Assembly: GCA_965263345.1 (NCBI GenBank)
Contig: CBDHHC010000006.1
Span: forward strand, 620,001 to 684,000
Direction of reading: 5' to 3'
DNA: 64,000 nt
DNA from: CBDHHC01 sp965263345
GTDB taxonomy: Bacteria > Pseudomonadota > Alphaproteobacteria > Rhizobiales > CBDHHC01
The first letter of the stretch is position 1. Each line of letters starts with the position of its first letter. Positions 1 to 8,600 of this stretch are shown piece by piece. Under the pieces are notes generated by a model. The model did not search any database. It was not told where the DNA came from and saw only the letters and a list, made by a program, of their open reading frames with translations. A program made the translations under genes and the position numbers.

Positions 1-654
1 GCTGTTTCCGTTGAAGTTGGCTTGAAAAAGTCAGAAGGACGTTTGCGTTTTGATGCATCTGCTTATTATTCCAAGTATGATGGATTTATTTTCAAGGACA
101 TTACTGGAAATGCTTGTATAGAAGGTGGTGGCTGTTTCGTTGAAGGTGCCCCTGAACTCGCTGGAGAAGAAGGGCTCACTCAGATTTTATATTCTCAGAA
201 AGATGCAACTATTTATGGTGTCGAGCTTTCTGCTTCATATGATGTAGCTGAGTATGCTCATGGAACAGTTGGTATTGACGGCCAATATGATTTTGTTCGT
301 GCTGAATTTGATGATGGTACAAATGTTCCTCGTATCACTCCACAGCGTCTTGGTTTTGGTGTCTATTACAAAAGCGAAGACCTATATGCTAGAGTCGGAG
401 CTCTTCATGCGTTTAGACAAGATGATACAGCAGAAAATGAAGGTGCGACTAGTGGTTATACTCTGGTAAATGCTGAGGTGAACTATACGTTTAAGTTCGA
501 AGAAACTGGTGGACTTGTTCCTGAGTTTACAATCGGTATTACAGGTGAGAACCTTCTTGATGATGATGTTCGTAATCATGTCTCATTCAAAAAAGAAGAT
601 GTTCTTCAACCAGGAAGAAACATCCTGCTTCGTGGTAAAATGAAGCTGAATTAA
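1..654 (+). CDS. TonB-dependent outer membrane receptor, C-terminal part (5' end outside window)
   Basis: Reading frame 1 is open from the first base to the TAA at 652-654, giving 217 residues of a beta-barrel C-terminus. Alternating hydrophobic and polar strands are visible throughout. The end resembles the last strands of TonB receptors: a GENLLDDDVRNHVSF segment followed by QPGRN and an alternating final strand ending KMKLN. The RNHVSF...QPGRN wording is like that of ZnuD-type (zinc/haem) receptors, but the substrate is a guess because plug and N-terminus are missing. It would sit in the outer membrane and import a ligand using TonB-ExbBD energy. An internal TTG at 22 is not a believable start. 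Confidence 0.82.
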   Translation, partial: AVSVEVGLKKSEGRLRFDASAYYSKYDGFIFKDITGNACIEGGGCFVEGAPELAGEEGLTQILYSQKDATIYGVELSASYDVAEYAHGTVGIDGQYDFVRAEFDDGTNVPRITPQRLGFGVYYKSEDLYARVGALHAFRQDDTAENEGATSGYTLVNAEVNYTFKFEETGGLVPEFTIGITGENLLDDDVRNHVSFKKEDVLQPGRNILLRGKMKLN

Positions 655-668
655 TTATAGAAACTTTT

Positions 669-692
669 AAGGGGGAAATTTTCCCCCTTATT
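669..692 (+). terminator. Rho-independent terminator after TonB receptor gene
   Basis: Perfect inverted repeat AAGGGGGAAA / TTTCCCCCTT at 669-689, 15 bases after the receptor stop codon, followed by a moderately T-rich stretch. The repeat is nearly symmetrical, so it could work in either direction. Confidence 0.75.
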
Positions 693-778
693 TCTTTCCT
701 ACTACCAAAATATAATATTCTTTTTTTTTTCTTAGCTCTTATAACAAACCGATTTTAACATACGAGATTGGATCGGTT

Positions 779-1192
779 ATGAGCAAAAAAGACGATACGC
801 ACTCAGATAAATATTTTGAAGGTTTGCTGTCACAAGGCGAGGCTATGCGCAGACAGGTGCTTGGAAATGCACATGTCGATAAGTCACTCGCATCAGCGGA
901 TGAATTTAATCGCCCGATGCAGGAAATGATTACAGCTTTTGCCTGGGGGGATGTCTGGAACAGAGAAGGTCTTTCGCTTAAAACACGTAGCATGTTGAAT
1001 ATTGCGATGTTAACAGCTCTTTGTCATCATAATGAGCTTGGGGTTCATGTGAAGGGAGCTATTAATAATGGGTGTTCTCCTGAAGAGATCCGAGAAGCCA
1101 TTATTCATGCATCTGTATATGCAGGTGCACCAGCCGGTTTGAGTGCGATGCGTGTTGCGACCTCTGTTTTGAAGGAAATGGGGGAGATTTAG
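779..1192 (+). CDS. Carboxymuconolactone decarboxylase family protein
   Basis: The 137-residue product matches the small all-helical CMD/AhpD-like family in length and sequence. Typical features are the WGDVW segment (about residue 56), the LSLKTRSMLNIAMLTAL helix, a HNELGVHVKGAINNG stretch and the EEIREAIIHASVYAGAP block near residues 100-118. This is the PcaC-like subgroup (4-carboxymuconolactone decarboxylase); it lacks the CxxC of AhpD peroxidases. No other aromatic degradation gene lies nearby, so the true substrate is open. It is a single-gene unit, convergent with prs and bounded by strong hairpins on both sides. The ribosome binding site is weak. Confidence 0.8.
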   Translation: MSKKDDTHSDKYFEGLLSQGEAMRRQVLGNAHVDKSLASADEFNRPMQEMITAFAWGDVWNREGLSLKTRSMLNIAMLTALCHHNELGVHVKGAINNGCSPEEIREAIIHASVYAGAPAGLSAMRVATSVLKEMGEI

Positions 1193-1201
1193 GGGGATGT
1201 T

Positions 1202-1236
1202 ATTTGCCAGACAGATCTCTGTCCTGTCTGGCAAAT
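1202..1236. terminator. Bidirectional terminator hairpin between CMD gene and prs
   Basis: A 13-bp perfect stem (1202-1214 with 1224-1236, 9-base loop) lies ten bases past the CMD stop and just beyond the prs stop. It serves convergent genes; the T tail is short on both sides. Confidence 0.75.
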
Positions 1237-1242
1237 TTAAAC

Positions 1243-2175
1243 TTACTTAAACAAACTTGAAACAGATGACTCGCCTGCTGTTCTTGAGATTGCTTCGCCA
1301 ATTAAGGCATCAACTGATAAAACTCGGATGTTGTGTACATTCAGAATTTCTGGTGTTGGATTAATTGAGTCTGTGATGACGAGTTCTTTCAAGGATGATT
1401 GTTCTATGCGCGAAAAGGCATTGCTGGATAGAACACCGTGGGTAATGTAAGCGCTGACTTCGGTGGCGCCCTTTTCTAGAAGAGCATTGGCTGCATTACA
1501 GATTGTGCCACCTGAATCGATGATGTCATCAATGATGATACAGGATTTTCCGCTGACATCTCCGATCACGTTCATCACTTCGGATTCGCCTGGGCGTTCG
1601 CGTCGTTTATCGACTATGGCAATCGGCGCACCTATTCTTTGGGCAATATTTCTGGCTCTGACCACGCCACCAACGTCTGGTGAGACAATCATAACGTTTT
1701 CTGTATTGGTCTGGATTTTTATATCATTTGTGATTACAGGAGCTGCATAGAGGTTGTCTGTTGGGATATCGAAGAAGCCCTGGATTTGTCCTGCGTGGAG
1801 GTCCAATGTTAGAACTCTGTTTGCCCCAGCATTTGTGATGAGGTTGGCAACAAGCTTGGCTGAAATTGGTGTTCTTGGGCCAGGTTTTCTGTCCTGCCGT
1901 GCATAACCATAATATGGTATCACAGCCGTAATTCGTCTTGCTGATGCTCTTTTTAAGGCATCAATGATAATCAGAAGTTCCATTAAATGGTCGTTTGCTG
2001 GATAGGATGTCGATTGGATGACAAAAACATCCTCGCCTCGAACATTCTCTTTGATTTCAACGAAAATTTCCATGTCTGCGAATCTTTTCACAGAACAGGA
2101 CGTTAAAGGAACTTTGAGATACTCACTGATTGCTGATGCAAGAGGCTTGTTGCTGTTACCGGCTACCAATTTCAT
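1243..2175 (-). CDS. prs: Ribose-phosphate pyrophosphokinase
   Basis: Makes PRPP from ribose 5-phosphate and ATP for nucleotide, histidine, tryptophan and NAD synthesis in the cytosol. At 310 residues it has the usual length. Landmarks are the N-terminal KLVAGNSNKPLA, the FADME segment, the YYGYARQDRK ATP-binding stretch, the LDLHAGQIQGFFDIP metal/ATP region and the IIDDIIDSGGT PRPP-loop motif near residue 220. The ATG at 2175 gives the standard N-terminus. It is transcribed alone: a strong leftward terminator separates it from the upstream lipoprotein gene, and it converges on the CMD gene. Confidence 0.97.
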   Translation of the reverse strand: MKLVAGNSNKPLASAISEYLKVPLTSCSVKRFADMEIFVEIKENVRGEDVFVIQSTSYPANDHLMELLIIIDALKRASARRITAVIPYYGYARQDRKPGPRTPISAKLVANLITNAGANRVLTLDLHAGQIQGFFDIPTDNLYAAPVITNDIKIQTNTENVMIVSPDVGGVVRARNIAQRIGAPIAIVDKRRERPGESEVMNVIGDVSGKSCIIIDDIIDSGGTICNAANALLEKGATEVSAYITHGVLSSNAFSRIEQSSLKELVITDSINPTPEILNVHNIRVLSVDALIGEAISRTAGESSVSSLFK

Positions 2176-2319
2176 TTTCTACTCCTGTACATTCGTAAGT
2201 CAGGGGATTTATTGTTTTTTGATATAAAATCAATGGATATAACTTAAAAAACATGTTTTTGGAACAAGGTTAATTTGTTCTCATTTAATATGACATTTAA
2301 ATTATTTTTTGCTTCATAC

Positions 2320-2358
2320 AAAAAAATCCTACACCTGTAAACTGGTATAGGATTTAAT
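2320..2358 (-). terminator. Rho-independent terminator of the lgt-midA-pgeF-lipoprotein operon
   Basis: Stem 2324-2335 with 2346-2357 (one G-U pair in RNA), followed on the minus strand by a run of seven T. It lies about 40 bases beyond the repaired end of the lipoprotein gene (2398), which supports 2398 rather than 2459 as the real gene end. Confidence 0.85.
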
Positions 2359-2397
2359 CATGCCTGGTATTCTCAAAGAAACTTAATTTTGGATATC

Positions 2398-3370
2398 TTA
2401 ATTCTTTAAGAGTTTTGCTACGCCTTGAGCTGCTGCAGATGCTGCAGCGTCTGCCGTTTTACCCCATTTTCCATCTAATGAGCCTGATGGTATAGAGTTT
2501 TTCTGAGAGACAGTTCCCAAGACGTTTGTCATTCGGATCTTTGACAATCCATTGAATTCTTATGCTTTGTTTGCCATCAGATGGCGCAGTTAAGTTTACT
2601 AATCCAACAACTTTGTATGTTTTTTGGCTGCTTGCGCTTGATGCCACATTAATATTTCTGTTGGTTAATTGTGTTTTCAGTGCCGCTGCTAAAGCCTGAT
2701 TTCCATCACCTGGAGCTCCTTTTACAGACGGTATGAATGCGACAACAGGTCCTGAGTAAGTTGGCTTAGCCGGCGTTTGCAATGCAGCATTTTGTAGAAG
2801 ATTTTGAGAATTATTTGCAGGAAGCCAGTTAGCTAGTTTTGTGGCTGTTTTAGAGGCAATGGTCTGTATTGCGGACTGGTCTACACCTGACCATGGGTCA
2901 TTTGTGTTTTTGGGCCCAGATACGATTTCCTCACCCTTTATACGATGTGCTCTTTTGCCTGCGGAGTTTGTGACATCCCAAACATATAGGAGTTTGGTGC
3001 CATTTTTATCTGGAGCTGCTGATAAGTAGCCCCTTACAGTGTATCCATTTGGTACAGATTTTGCCTTGACTACAGGTATACTTCTTACCTGAGCTTCGCT
3101 TTCAAGCGCTCCAGAGAGTTTTTGGGCTACATTTACAGGAGGTCCAAATACTTGCGCAAACGCTATTGGTGGTTTTGTAACGGCAACGGGCTGGGCTACT
3201 GGCTGAGCTGATTCTTGAGAACTAGAACTTCCATTTATCGCCAAGCCGATATTGCTTAGAGTATTGCTTGCACCACACCCACTTAAAGAAACTCCAAGGA
3301 TACACATTCCAAAAATTAATGTTGCGCGTTTAAATTTACGCTTAAAGGTTTCTTCTGCGACGTGTGTCAC
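2398..3370 (-). CDS. Alphaproteobacterial lipoprotein, apparently frameshifted near its 3' end
   Basis: A signal with lipobox LSGC (cysteine about residue 30 from the chosen start) marks a lipidated envelope protein, fitting its place behind lgt. The reading frame is open far upstream, to an ATG at 3565 that overlaps the pgeF stop, but I prefer GTG at 3370: it follows an AAGGAG site by about 8 bases and yields a normal lipoprotein signal. The frame as read stops at 2459 with an odd tail. Skipping one base in the CCC at 2516-2518 restores a plausible C-terminus (…RLGTVSQKNSIPSGSLDGKWG… then an Ala-rich helix ending LLKN) and a stop at 2398. That SLDG.WG ending is what I would expect of the family. 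Function unknown. Sequencing error or true mutation cannot be told apart here. Confidence 0.7.
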
Positions 3371-3564
3371 GAGTCTGGCTCCTTTGTGTTGATCTGCCCC
3401 GCATTTTTCAGCACAATTATACTTTACTGAAACTGATGAACTCTTGTTGTACTGAAGCCTTAATGTATTTTCTAGTACTTGCATAACATATTTCAGTCCA
3501 GTGCGATTGTGTATAAATCTTATATATGGCGTTAATTTACTATAACGGACATGTGGAAAACGCA

Positions 3565-4338
3565 TTATTTTAGTCCTATAGCTGATATTTGACGCCCATA
3601 ATCAGGTTCATTTAAGTGAACAGACCGTCTGTAACTAAAGAGTTTTGATTCGTTTTGTACAGTACACAGGTCTAGTGATTCTATATTTTTTATATTGGCC
3701 TGTTCCAGACGTTTTACGATATATGCTGTCAGATCAAAATGATATTTATCATTAAGAAAATGCTTGAAGAAATCGGCATTTTCAGGGCTATTATCAATAA
3801 AATTTTGCTGAAATTCAGGTCCAACTTCATAATTTTGCTGTGATATCATCGGTCCAGTGCCTACGACAATCTGGTTTCTGTTGGCGCCTAATTGTTCCAT
3901 TTTAGAGATTGTGTCTTCTAAAATGCCTCCAATAGCGCCTTTCCAGCCAGCATGGGCAGCCGCAATAACTTTTGCTTCTGGCTCGTAAAAAAGGACCGGC
4001 CCGCAGTCTGCGGTTAGTATAGCAATGTTTAGACCAGGTGTCTTGGTAACTATAGCATCTGCCTGAGGAGCTTCGTTTGTTTCCCATGGTTTTTCGGCAA
4101 TGACAGCGGTTGGGCTGTGTATTTGATAAGGTGTTATTGGTGGAGAGTACGGCGTGTCTAGGGCTTGAGCCACTCTATTACGATTTTCCGTAACATTACT
4201 TTTTTGATCTTTTGATCCAAAACCACAGTTTAAGGATTGGTATAAGCCTTCTGAAACACCACCGTTTCTGGTGAAAAAGCCGTGTGTTATTTCAGAGTAT
4301 TGTTTGAGATTATTTGTCGTTAAATATTCTGCTGTCAT
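3565..4338 (-). CDS. pgeF: Purine nucleoside phosphorylase / laccase-domain protein (PgeF, YfiH family)
   Basis: The 257-residue protein is full length for the DUF152/YfiH family, enzymes with purine nucleoside phosphorylase and adenosine deaminase activity and, in E. coli, a role in peptidoglycan quality control. Family marks are HGFFTRNGGVSEG at residues 19-31, the NCGFGSKD segment, ADAIVTKTPG, LTADCGPVLFYEP (Cys zinc ligand), AAHAGWKGAIGGI (His ligand) and SYRRS near the end. Fourth in the leftward operon lgt-midA-pgeF-lipoprotein. Its TAA shares a base with an ATG of the following open frame, but that ATG is probably not used. Confidence 0.93.
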   Translation of the reverse strand: MTAEYLTTNNLKQYSEITHGFFTRNGGVSEGLYQSLNCGFGSKDQKSNVTENRNRVAQALDTPYSPPITPYQIHSPTAVIAEKPWETNEAPQADAIVTKTPGLNIAILTADCGPVLFYEPEAKVIAAAHAGWKGAIGGILEDTISKMEQLGANRNQIVVGTGPMISQQNYEVGPEFQQNFIDNSPENADFFKHFLNDKYHFDLTAYIVKRLEQANIKNIESLDLCTVQNESKLFSYRRSVHLNEPDYGRQISAIGLK

Positions 4339-4388
4339 TCGATAAGGTGTCTTTAATAAATCAGTTGTTTGTCAAAAAAGTTGGTTAC

Positions 4389-5543
4389 TTAAGTATCATT
4401 ATACGCATTAAACGGAAAAGGTGTTGGTAAATCTTTACTCATGATCACCATAACTTTAAACAATAGTCCCATTTGATTTGGGTCAACCAATCGAAGGGTG
4501 CCGGTTTTCAGTTGCTCATATTGGGATGAATTGTTTTTTTTCAATAGGCTGTTTAGACGTTCTTGAAGGCCTAGCATGAGTAAAAACTGGCCTTGAGGTA
4601 TGGGGCCATAACAAATTAAGTTACAGTTTTCTGCGGATTTCTTGAGTTGATCAAAATCGACCTGAGTTGTGAGATCTGCGTTACCAGGTTCAATTAAAGG
4701 GTTAAAATATTGATGGTTCTTAACGGCTTGTAAGGTATCACCAAATCCACTCTCAGCATGTCCATAATCTATGATTAATAATGATAAGGGGAAATTCTTT
4801 TCTTGATTTGCAATTTTTTGGATTAACTTTATGCAATTTACACGATACTCAAAGATATTTTCGCTTTCTTCTTTTGATACCTTATTTTGATTTATACGAA
4901 GTTGCTTGCATATGTTGTTTGCTTCAGAAACTGATGATGATGATAAGGTGAAATTAAAAATGGATTTGTTTTCTGAAGTTATTTCTGGATTTAAGTCAAT
5001 ATATCGCTCAAACCAATTCTCTCCTATTTGCTGAAATTGTTTTATTGGAAGAGCGTCAAAGAATTCATTCGCAATTAGAATTTTAGGCCCTTCTGGAAGC
5101 GTTGATATTTCCTCATGCCATGAGACGTTTATGTCTAAAGGTGAGAGTTTTTCTTTTTGCAGACTTTTTAAAACTGGACTTGTTTCTAGAAAGTGAACGT
5201 GAATTGCTTTATAATATTCTGGAATTATTTTTATAGCCCTTAAGGCATCCGCCATCAGTGTTCCTCGGCCAGGCCCTAATTCCACCAAATGGATGTTTGA
5301 TGGTTGTTGCATTGAGTTCCATATTTCACAGGACCACAGGCCGATAAGTTCGCCAAATATTTGCGAGATTTCAGGAGACGTTATGAAATCCCCTTCTTTG
5401 CCAAGGGGGTCCTTATTGGTGTAATAGCCGTGTTCTGGGTCTGACAGGCATATTTTCATATAGTCTTCTAGAGATATTGGCCCTGAATTCAAAATTTTTG
5501 ATTTTAAATATTCGCTTAGAGTATTTTGGCTCTTATCTGACAT
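4389..5543 (-). CDS. SAM-dependent methyltransferase, MidA/NDUFAF7 family
   Basis: The 384-residue protein belongs to the DUF185 family, whose mitochondrial member NDUFAF7 methylates an arginine of a complex I subunit. Visible marks are ISLEDYMKICLSDPEHGYY at residues 19-37, GDFITSPEISQIFGELIG, the SAM-binding VELGPGRGTLMAD near residue 87, and IANEFFDALPIKQF near 160. The bacterial substrate is not settled; NADH dehydrogenase arginine methylation is the natural guess. It sits 8 bases after lgt and 50 bases before pgeF, an arrangement common in alphaproteobacteria. Confidence 0.93.
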   Translation of the reverse strand: MSDKSQNTLSEYLKSKILNSGPISLEDYMKICLSDPEHGYYTNKDPLGKEGDFITSPEISQIFGELIGLWSCEIWNSMQQPSNIHLVELGPGRGTLMADALRAIKIIPEYYKAIHVHFLETSPVLKSLQKEKLSPLDINVSWHEEISTLPEGPKILIANEFFDALPIKQFQQIGENWFERYIDLNPEITSENKSIFNFTLSSSSVSEANNICKQLRINQNKVSKEESENIFEYRVNCIKLIQKIANQEKNFPLSLLIIDYGHAESGFGDTLQAVKNHQYFNPLIEPGNADLTTQVDFDQLKKSAENCNLICYGPIPQGQFLLMLGLQERLNSLLKKNNSSQYEQLKTGTLRLVDPNQMGLLFKVMVIMSKDLPTPFPFNAYNDT

Positions 5544-5551
5544 CTTTTCTA

Positions 5552-6400
5552 TTATGATGTTTGGAGTTTTTGCGTTTGTAATGCTTTTCTAATCAGGTAA
5601 GCCCCAAAAACAGCCATTGGTATCGAATATACAATACCTGCAGTAAAAGGCCCCCAACTGAAAGCATGTTCAACATCTTGTGCTCGGAAGTTTTCTGCGA
5701 TTGATCTTCCGACTGCATATAATATTAAGAATGTACCTGCAATCAAACCGGGATAATGCAAGGCATTTCTGTTATATATCATATATCTCAGTATGAAAAA
5801 TATGATTAGTCCTTCTAATGCTGCTTCATAGAGCTGGCTTGGATGGCGCCCTAAGCCAGCAGTGTCAGGAAAACGCTTTTCTGCTTCTGGAAAAATCATT
5901 GCCCAGGGAACATCGGATACTCTTCCATACAGATTACCATTAATAAAGTTGGCTATTCTTCCAAAGAAAATACCAATTGGGACAGCAGCAGCGACAAGGT
6001 CTCCTACTGAAAAGATTGAGACGTTATTCCGTTTTGAAAACATATATATTGCCAGGATTGTTCCAAGAAGACCGCCATGAAATGCCATGCCTCCTTCCCA
6101 AACAGCGAATATTTTCAATGGATTGGCTAAATATGAGGATGGTTCGTAAAATAGAATAAACCCTAATCTACCGCCTATAATTACCCCTAAGGCAATCCAT
6201 ATCAGCAAATCGTCGGCTTTATCCTTCGCCAATGGGGCTTTTTTTGCCCATAATCCATCATTTGATAATAGCCTGCGGATGTATAGCAGTCCTAAGAGTA
6301 ATCCAGCTGCATAGGCCAATCCATACCATCTGATTTGTAAAATACCCAAATCCAGAGCGATTGGAGAGATTTCATGATATGGAAGGACAAACGCTGACAT
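5552..6400 (-). CDS. lgt: Prolipoprotein diacylglyceryl transferase
   Basis: Transfers diacylglycerol from phosphatidylglycerol to the lipobox cysteine of prolipoproteins in the inner membrane. The 282-residue length is typical. It has about seven hydrophobic segments, the GGRLGFILFYEP segment near residue 76, GGMAFHGGLLG (essential His) near 103, and the signature FFGRIANFINGNLYGR near 145, followed by HPSQLYEA. First gene of the leftward operon and divergent from the ubiK-like gene, the usual alphaproteobacterial layout. The last gene of the operon is itself a lipoprotein. Confidence 0.97.
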   Translation of the reverse strand: MSAFVLPYHEISPIALDLGILQIRWYGLAYAAGLLLGLLYIRRLLSNDGLWAKKAPLAKDKADDLLIWIALGVIIGGRLGFILFYEPSSYLANPLKIFAVWEGGMAFHGGLLGTILAIYMFSKRNNVSIFSVGDLVAAAVPIGIFFGRIANFINGNLYGRVSDVPWAMIFPEAEKRFPDTAGLGRHPSQLYEAALEGLIIFFILRYMIYNRNALHYPGLIAGTFLILYAVGRSIAENFRAQDVEHAFSWGPFTAGIVYSIPMAVFGAYLIRKALQTQKLQTS

Positions 6401-6620
6401 TCTATAGCCTTTTTATTTTCTGGTAGGACTTTTGGGAGACCTTTATACGTCCTAGAAGTTGAGTCAAGATAAGGATTTAATAACATTGTATTTATGGATT
6501 TAAATCATATTTTAGGCTTATTGATATTGTCGTTTTTTATTTTTTCGAAAAAAATAATTTGGCAAGGCGGGGAAATTTATGACATGTTGCCCGCGCAATC
6601 ACAAGAAGGATAGTTTATTC

Positions 6621-6878
6621 ATGTCTCAAACTACAAATCGTGTCTTTGATGAACTTGCTAAACTTATGACAGATGCGGCTGGTGCAGCTCATGGGGTGCG
6701 AAAGGAGGTCGAAACAATTGTCAGAAGTCAGGCTGAGCGCATGTTAAATGATATGGATGTGGTGAAACGTGAAGAGTTTGAGGCCGTTCAAGCTATGGCT
6801 CAAAAGGCCCGTGAGGAAAATGAAATTCTTCGACAGAAGATTGAAGTGCTTGAAAAGCTGATTGCCGAGCGTGCGTGA
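6621..6878 (+). CDS. UbiK-like accessory factor (BMFP/DUF526 family)
   Basis: An 85-residue helical, coiled-coil-forming protein. The N-terminal MSQTTNRVFDELAKLMTDAAGAA and the C-terminal EEFEAVQAMAQKAREENEILRQKI heptads are diagnostic of the membrane fusogenic/UbiK family; in E. coli UbiK assists ubiquinone synthesis in the Ubi complex. I chose ATG 6621, preceded by AAGGA about 10 bases upstream, over an in-frame ATG at 6579 because homologues begin near MSQT. It is divergent from lgt. Confidence 0.85.
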   Translation: MSQTTNRVFDELAKLMTDAAGAAHGVRKEVETIVRSQAERMLNDMDVVKREEFEAVQAMAQKAREENEILRQKIEVLEKLIAERA

Positions 6879-7005
6879 TTTTGTTTATCTTGAAATAATA
6901 TTTCTGGATAAGACTTGTTTTTGATGCGTGTCCTCTATTTGTCTCTTTGCTTATGCATTATGGTTTTCTTCAGCGAAAATATAATCTTAGCAATCAGATC
7001 TAGAA

Positions 7006-7765
7006 ATGAAAAATGTTGTTTTATTTGAGTGGACATATGAGCCAGTCGATTTTTTTGAAGAACAATTTTTAATTGAGCAAGATGGCTATGATATAAGCAT
7101 TGAGGATGGAGTTGTTAAAGCTCCTGTTCCAAAAGGTATTTATGATGCAAACCCTTCTATTAAAAACTATCTTCATGAACTGATTAATGCAAACTTTTTA
7201 GCAATCCAGGTTCTGAAGCATATACCTTATAAATTAAATGAAAAATCGGTTTATAGCGTTTTTGATGAGATGGGTAATGAAAAAGAAACAATAAGCAAGT
7301 TAGAGCCTATAAAATTTTCTGTTATTATTAGTTCTTTTGACCATATGAGGCACGATAAAGATGGGAATATTCTTTTTGATACACGTCAAGAACGCATAGA
7401 CAGACATAAAGAGTTTTCTCAACGTGTATCAAAGTATGTTAGTACGAATGCAGTTGGTTTTAGCATTACTTCGCTCTTATTCTGCAGCTGTGAATGACCC
7501 TGATAATGAGCTTATATATTTTTATGATATAAGAGAAGCGCTGAACAAGGCTGTTTCTGGTGCACAGAAAAATTTAAATTTAGGTAATACAGTCTGGAGT
7601 GATTTCGGAGCATTGTGTAATCATGAACCAGTTAGGCAAGGGAGACACCGTGGTAAGTTTCTAGGTGATCTCCGGGATGCAAGTAAAGAAGAGCTCAAAA
7701 CCGCGAGAGAGTTTGCACGGACTATGATAGAAAATTATCTAGACTACCTGGAAAAGAAGGGCTAA
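7006..7765 (+). pseudogene. Unknown protein split by a frameshift near 7465
   Basis: Two overlapping open frames look like one gene of about 250 residues. The first (7006-7497) starts MKNVVLFEWTYEPVDFFE and ends in an unnatural Cys-rich tail. The second frame, one base forward, continues naturally with LRSYSAAVNDPDNELIYFYDIREAL, NEPVRQGRHRGKF and LRDASKEELKTAREFA to the stop at 7765. One extra base around 7465-7475 explains it; ribosomal +1 slippage is less likely, as no slippery heptamer is seen. I do not recognise a named family; the C-terminal half is charged and helical. It sits alone between the ubiK-like gene and ybjN, so it is probably an accessory insertion into a conserved neighbourhood. 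Confidence 0.6.
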
Positions 7766-8102
7766 TCCCAAATTATAATTTTTGATATTAGATAAAATTT
7801 ATTGAGAACTAACTGCTCCAAAACATTCATAGTAGACTCTGCTTCGTGCCTTTATTCAATAATTTTTCAAAGCCTATCCACTGGTTATTAACAGTTTGGG
7901 ATGGTGGCCTGTTAACAATGCAAGTTAATGTAGAATTTCAAGTGGACAATTGTTTCATAGCCTTGCAACTCAGTGTACGCTTTGGTTACTTCTTACATGC
8001 AAAGTGATTTGCATAAAAAAAAGAATGTATTCGCGAAGGGGGTCGCGGGCGTAAAAATAAATTTAGGACTCCAGCAATCTCCAGGCTGGAAAGAGGGACC
8101 TA
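7766..8102. other. Intergenic region upstream of ybjN
   Basis: 337 bases without a supported gene. An open frame at 7973-8176 lacks a ribosome binding site and codon bias and is treated as chance. The region should hold the promoter for ybjN-proC, but no good -35/-10 pair was found. A G-rich patch with CGCG lies at 8035-8050. Confidence 0.5.
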
Positions 8103-8600
8103 ATGGCGTCTATAGAACCACAATTCGATCGTATTTCTCATCCTATAGATATGGTAGAGAAAATCGCGTCGATTAATGATTGGGCTTTTGAACGAACAAC
8201 TGATGATGAGCTGACAATAGCTGTTGAAGGAACATGGACTGATTATAATGTTTCTCTCAATTGGCGCGATGATTTGGAAACACTTCATATTGCTTCAGCT
8301 TTTGATATGAAAGTGCCAGTGCCAAGATCAGCTGAAATGTATAAGCTGATTGCGACGATTAATGAGCAACTCTGGCTTGGGCATTTTGATCTTTGGGCGA
8401 GAGATGGTTTGCTAATGTTTCGCCATGGGCTTATGCTCAATGGTGCGGAACCAACACGTGCGCAATGTGAAGGTTTGCTTTATGCAGGTTTAGAGGCGTG
8501 TGAGCGATATTATCAGGCGTTTCAATTTGTTGTTTGGGCTGGGAAAACAGCTCCTGAAGCTCTTGCTACAAGTATGTTTGAAACAGAAGGTCAGGCATGA
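8103..8600 (+). CDS. YbjN domain-containing protein
   Basis: The 165-residue soluble protein is a YbjN-family member, a fold related to type III secretion chaperones. It starts MASIEPQFDRISHPIDMVEKI after a GAGG site 4-8 bases upstream. Family features include NDWAFERTTDDELTI, WRDDLETLHIASAFD, and the INEQLWLGHFDLWARDGLLMFRHGLM core near residues 80-105. In alphaproteobacteria it typically precedes proC, as here, where its TGA overlaps the proC ATG (ATGA at 8597). Molecular function is not established; a stress or sensory role has been suggested for E. coli YbjN. Confidence 0.88.
   Translation: MASIEPQFDRISHPIDMVEKIASINDWAFERTTDDELTIAVEGTWTDYNVSLNWRDDLETLHIASAFDMKVPVPRSAEMYKLIATINEQLWLGHFDLWARDGLLMFRHGLMLNGAEPTRAQCEGLLYAGLEACERYYQAFQFVVWAGKTAPEALATSMFETEGQA

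Noticed and set aside
3371..3565. In-frame extension of the lipoprotein gene up to an ATG overlapping the pgeF stop
   Set aside because: It would put about 65 residues before the signal peptide; a GTG at 3370 with a good AAGGAG site gives a normal lipoprotein start.
7973..8176. 67-residue open frame before ybjN
   Set aside because: No ribosome binding site, no codon bias, and it runs into the supported ybjN gene in another frame.
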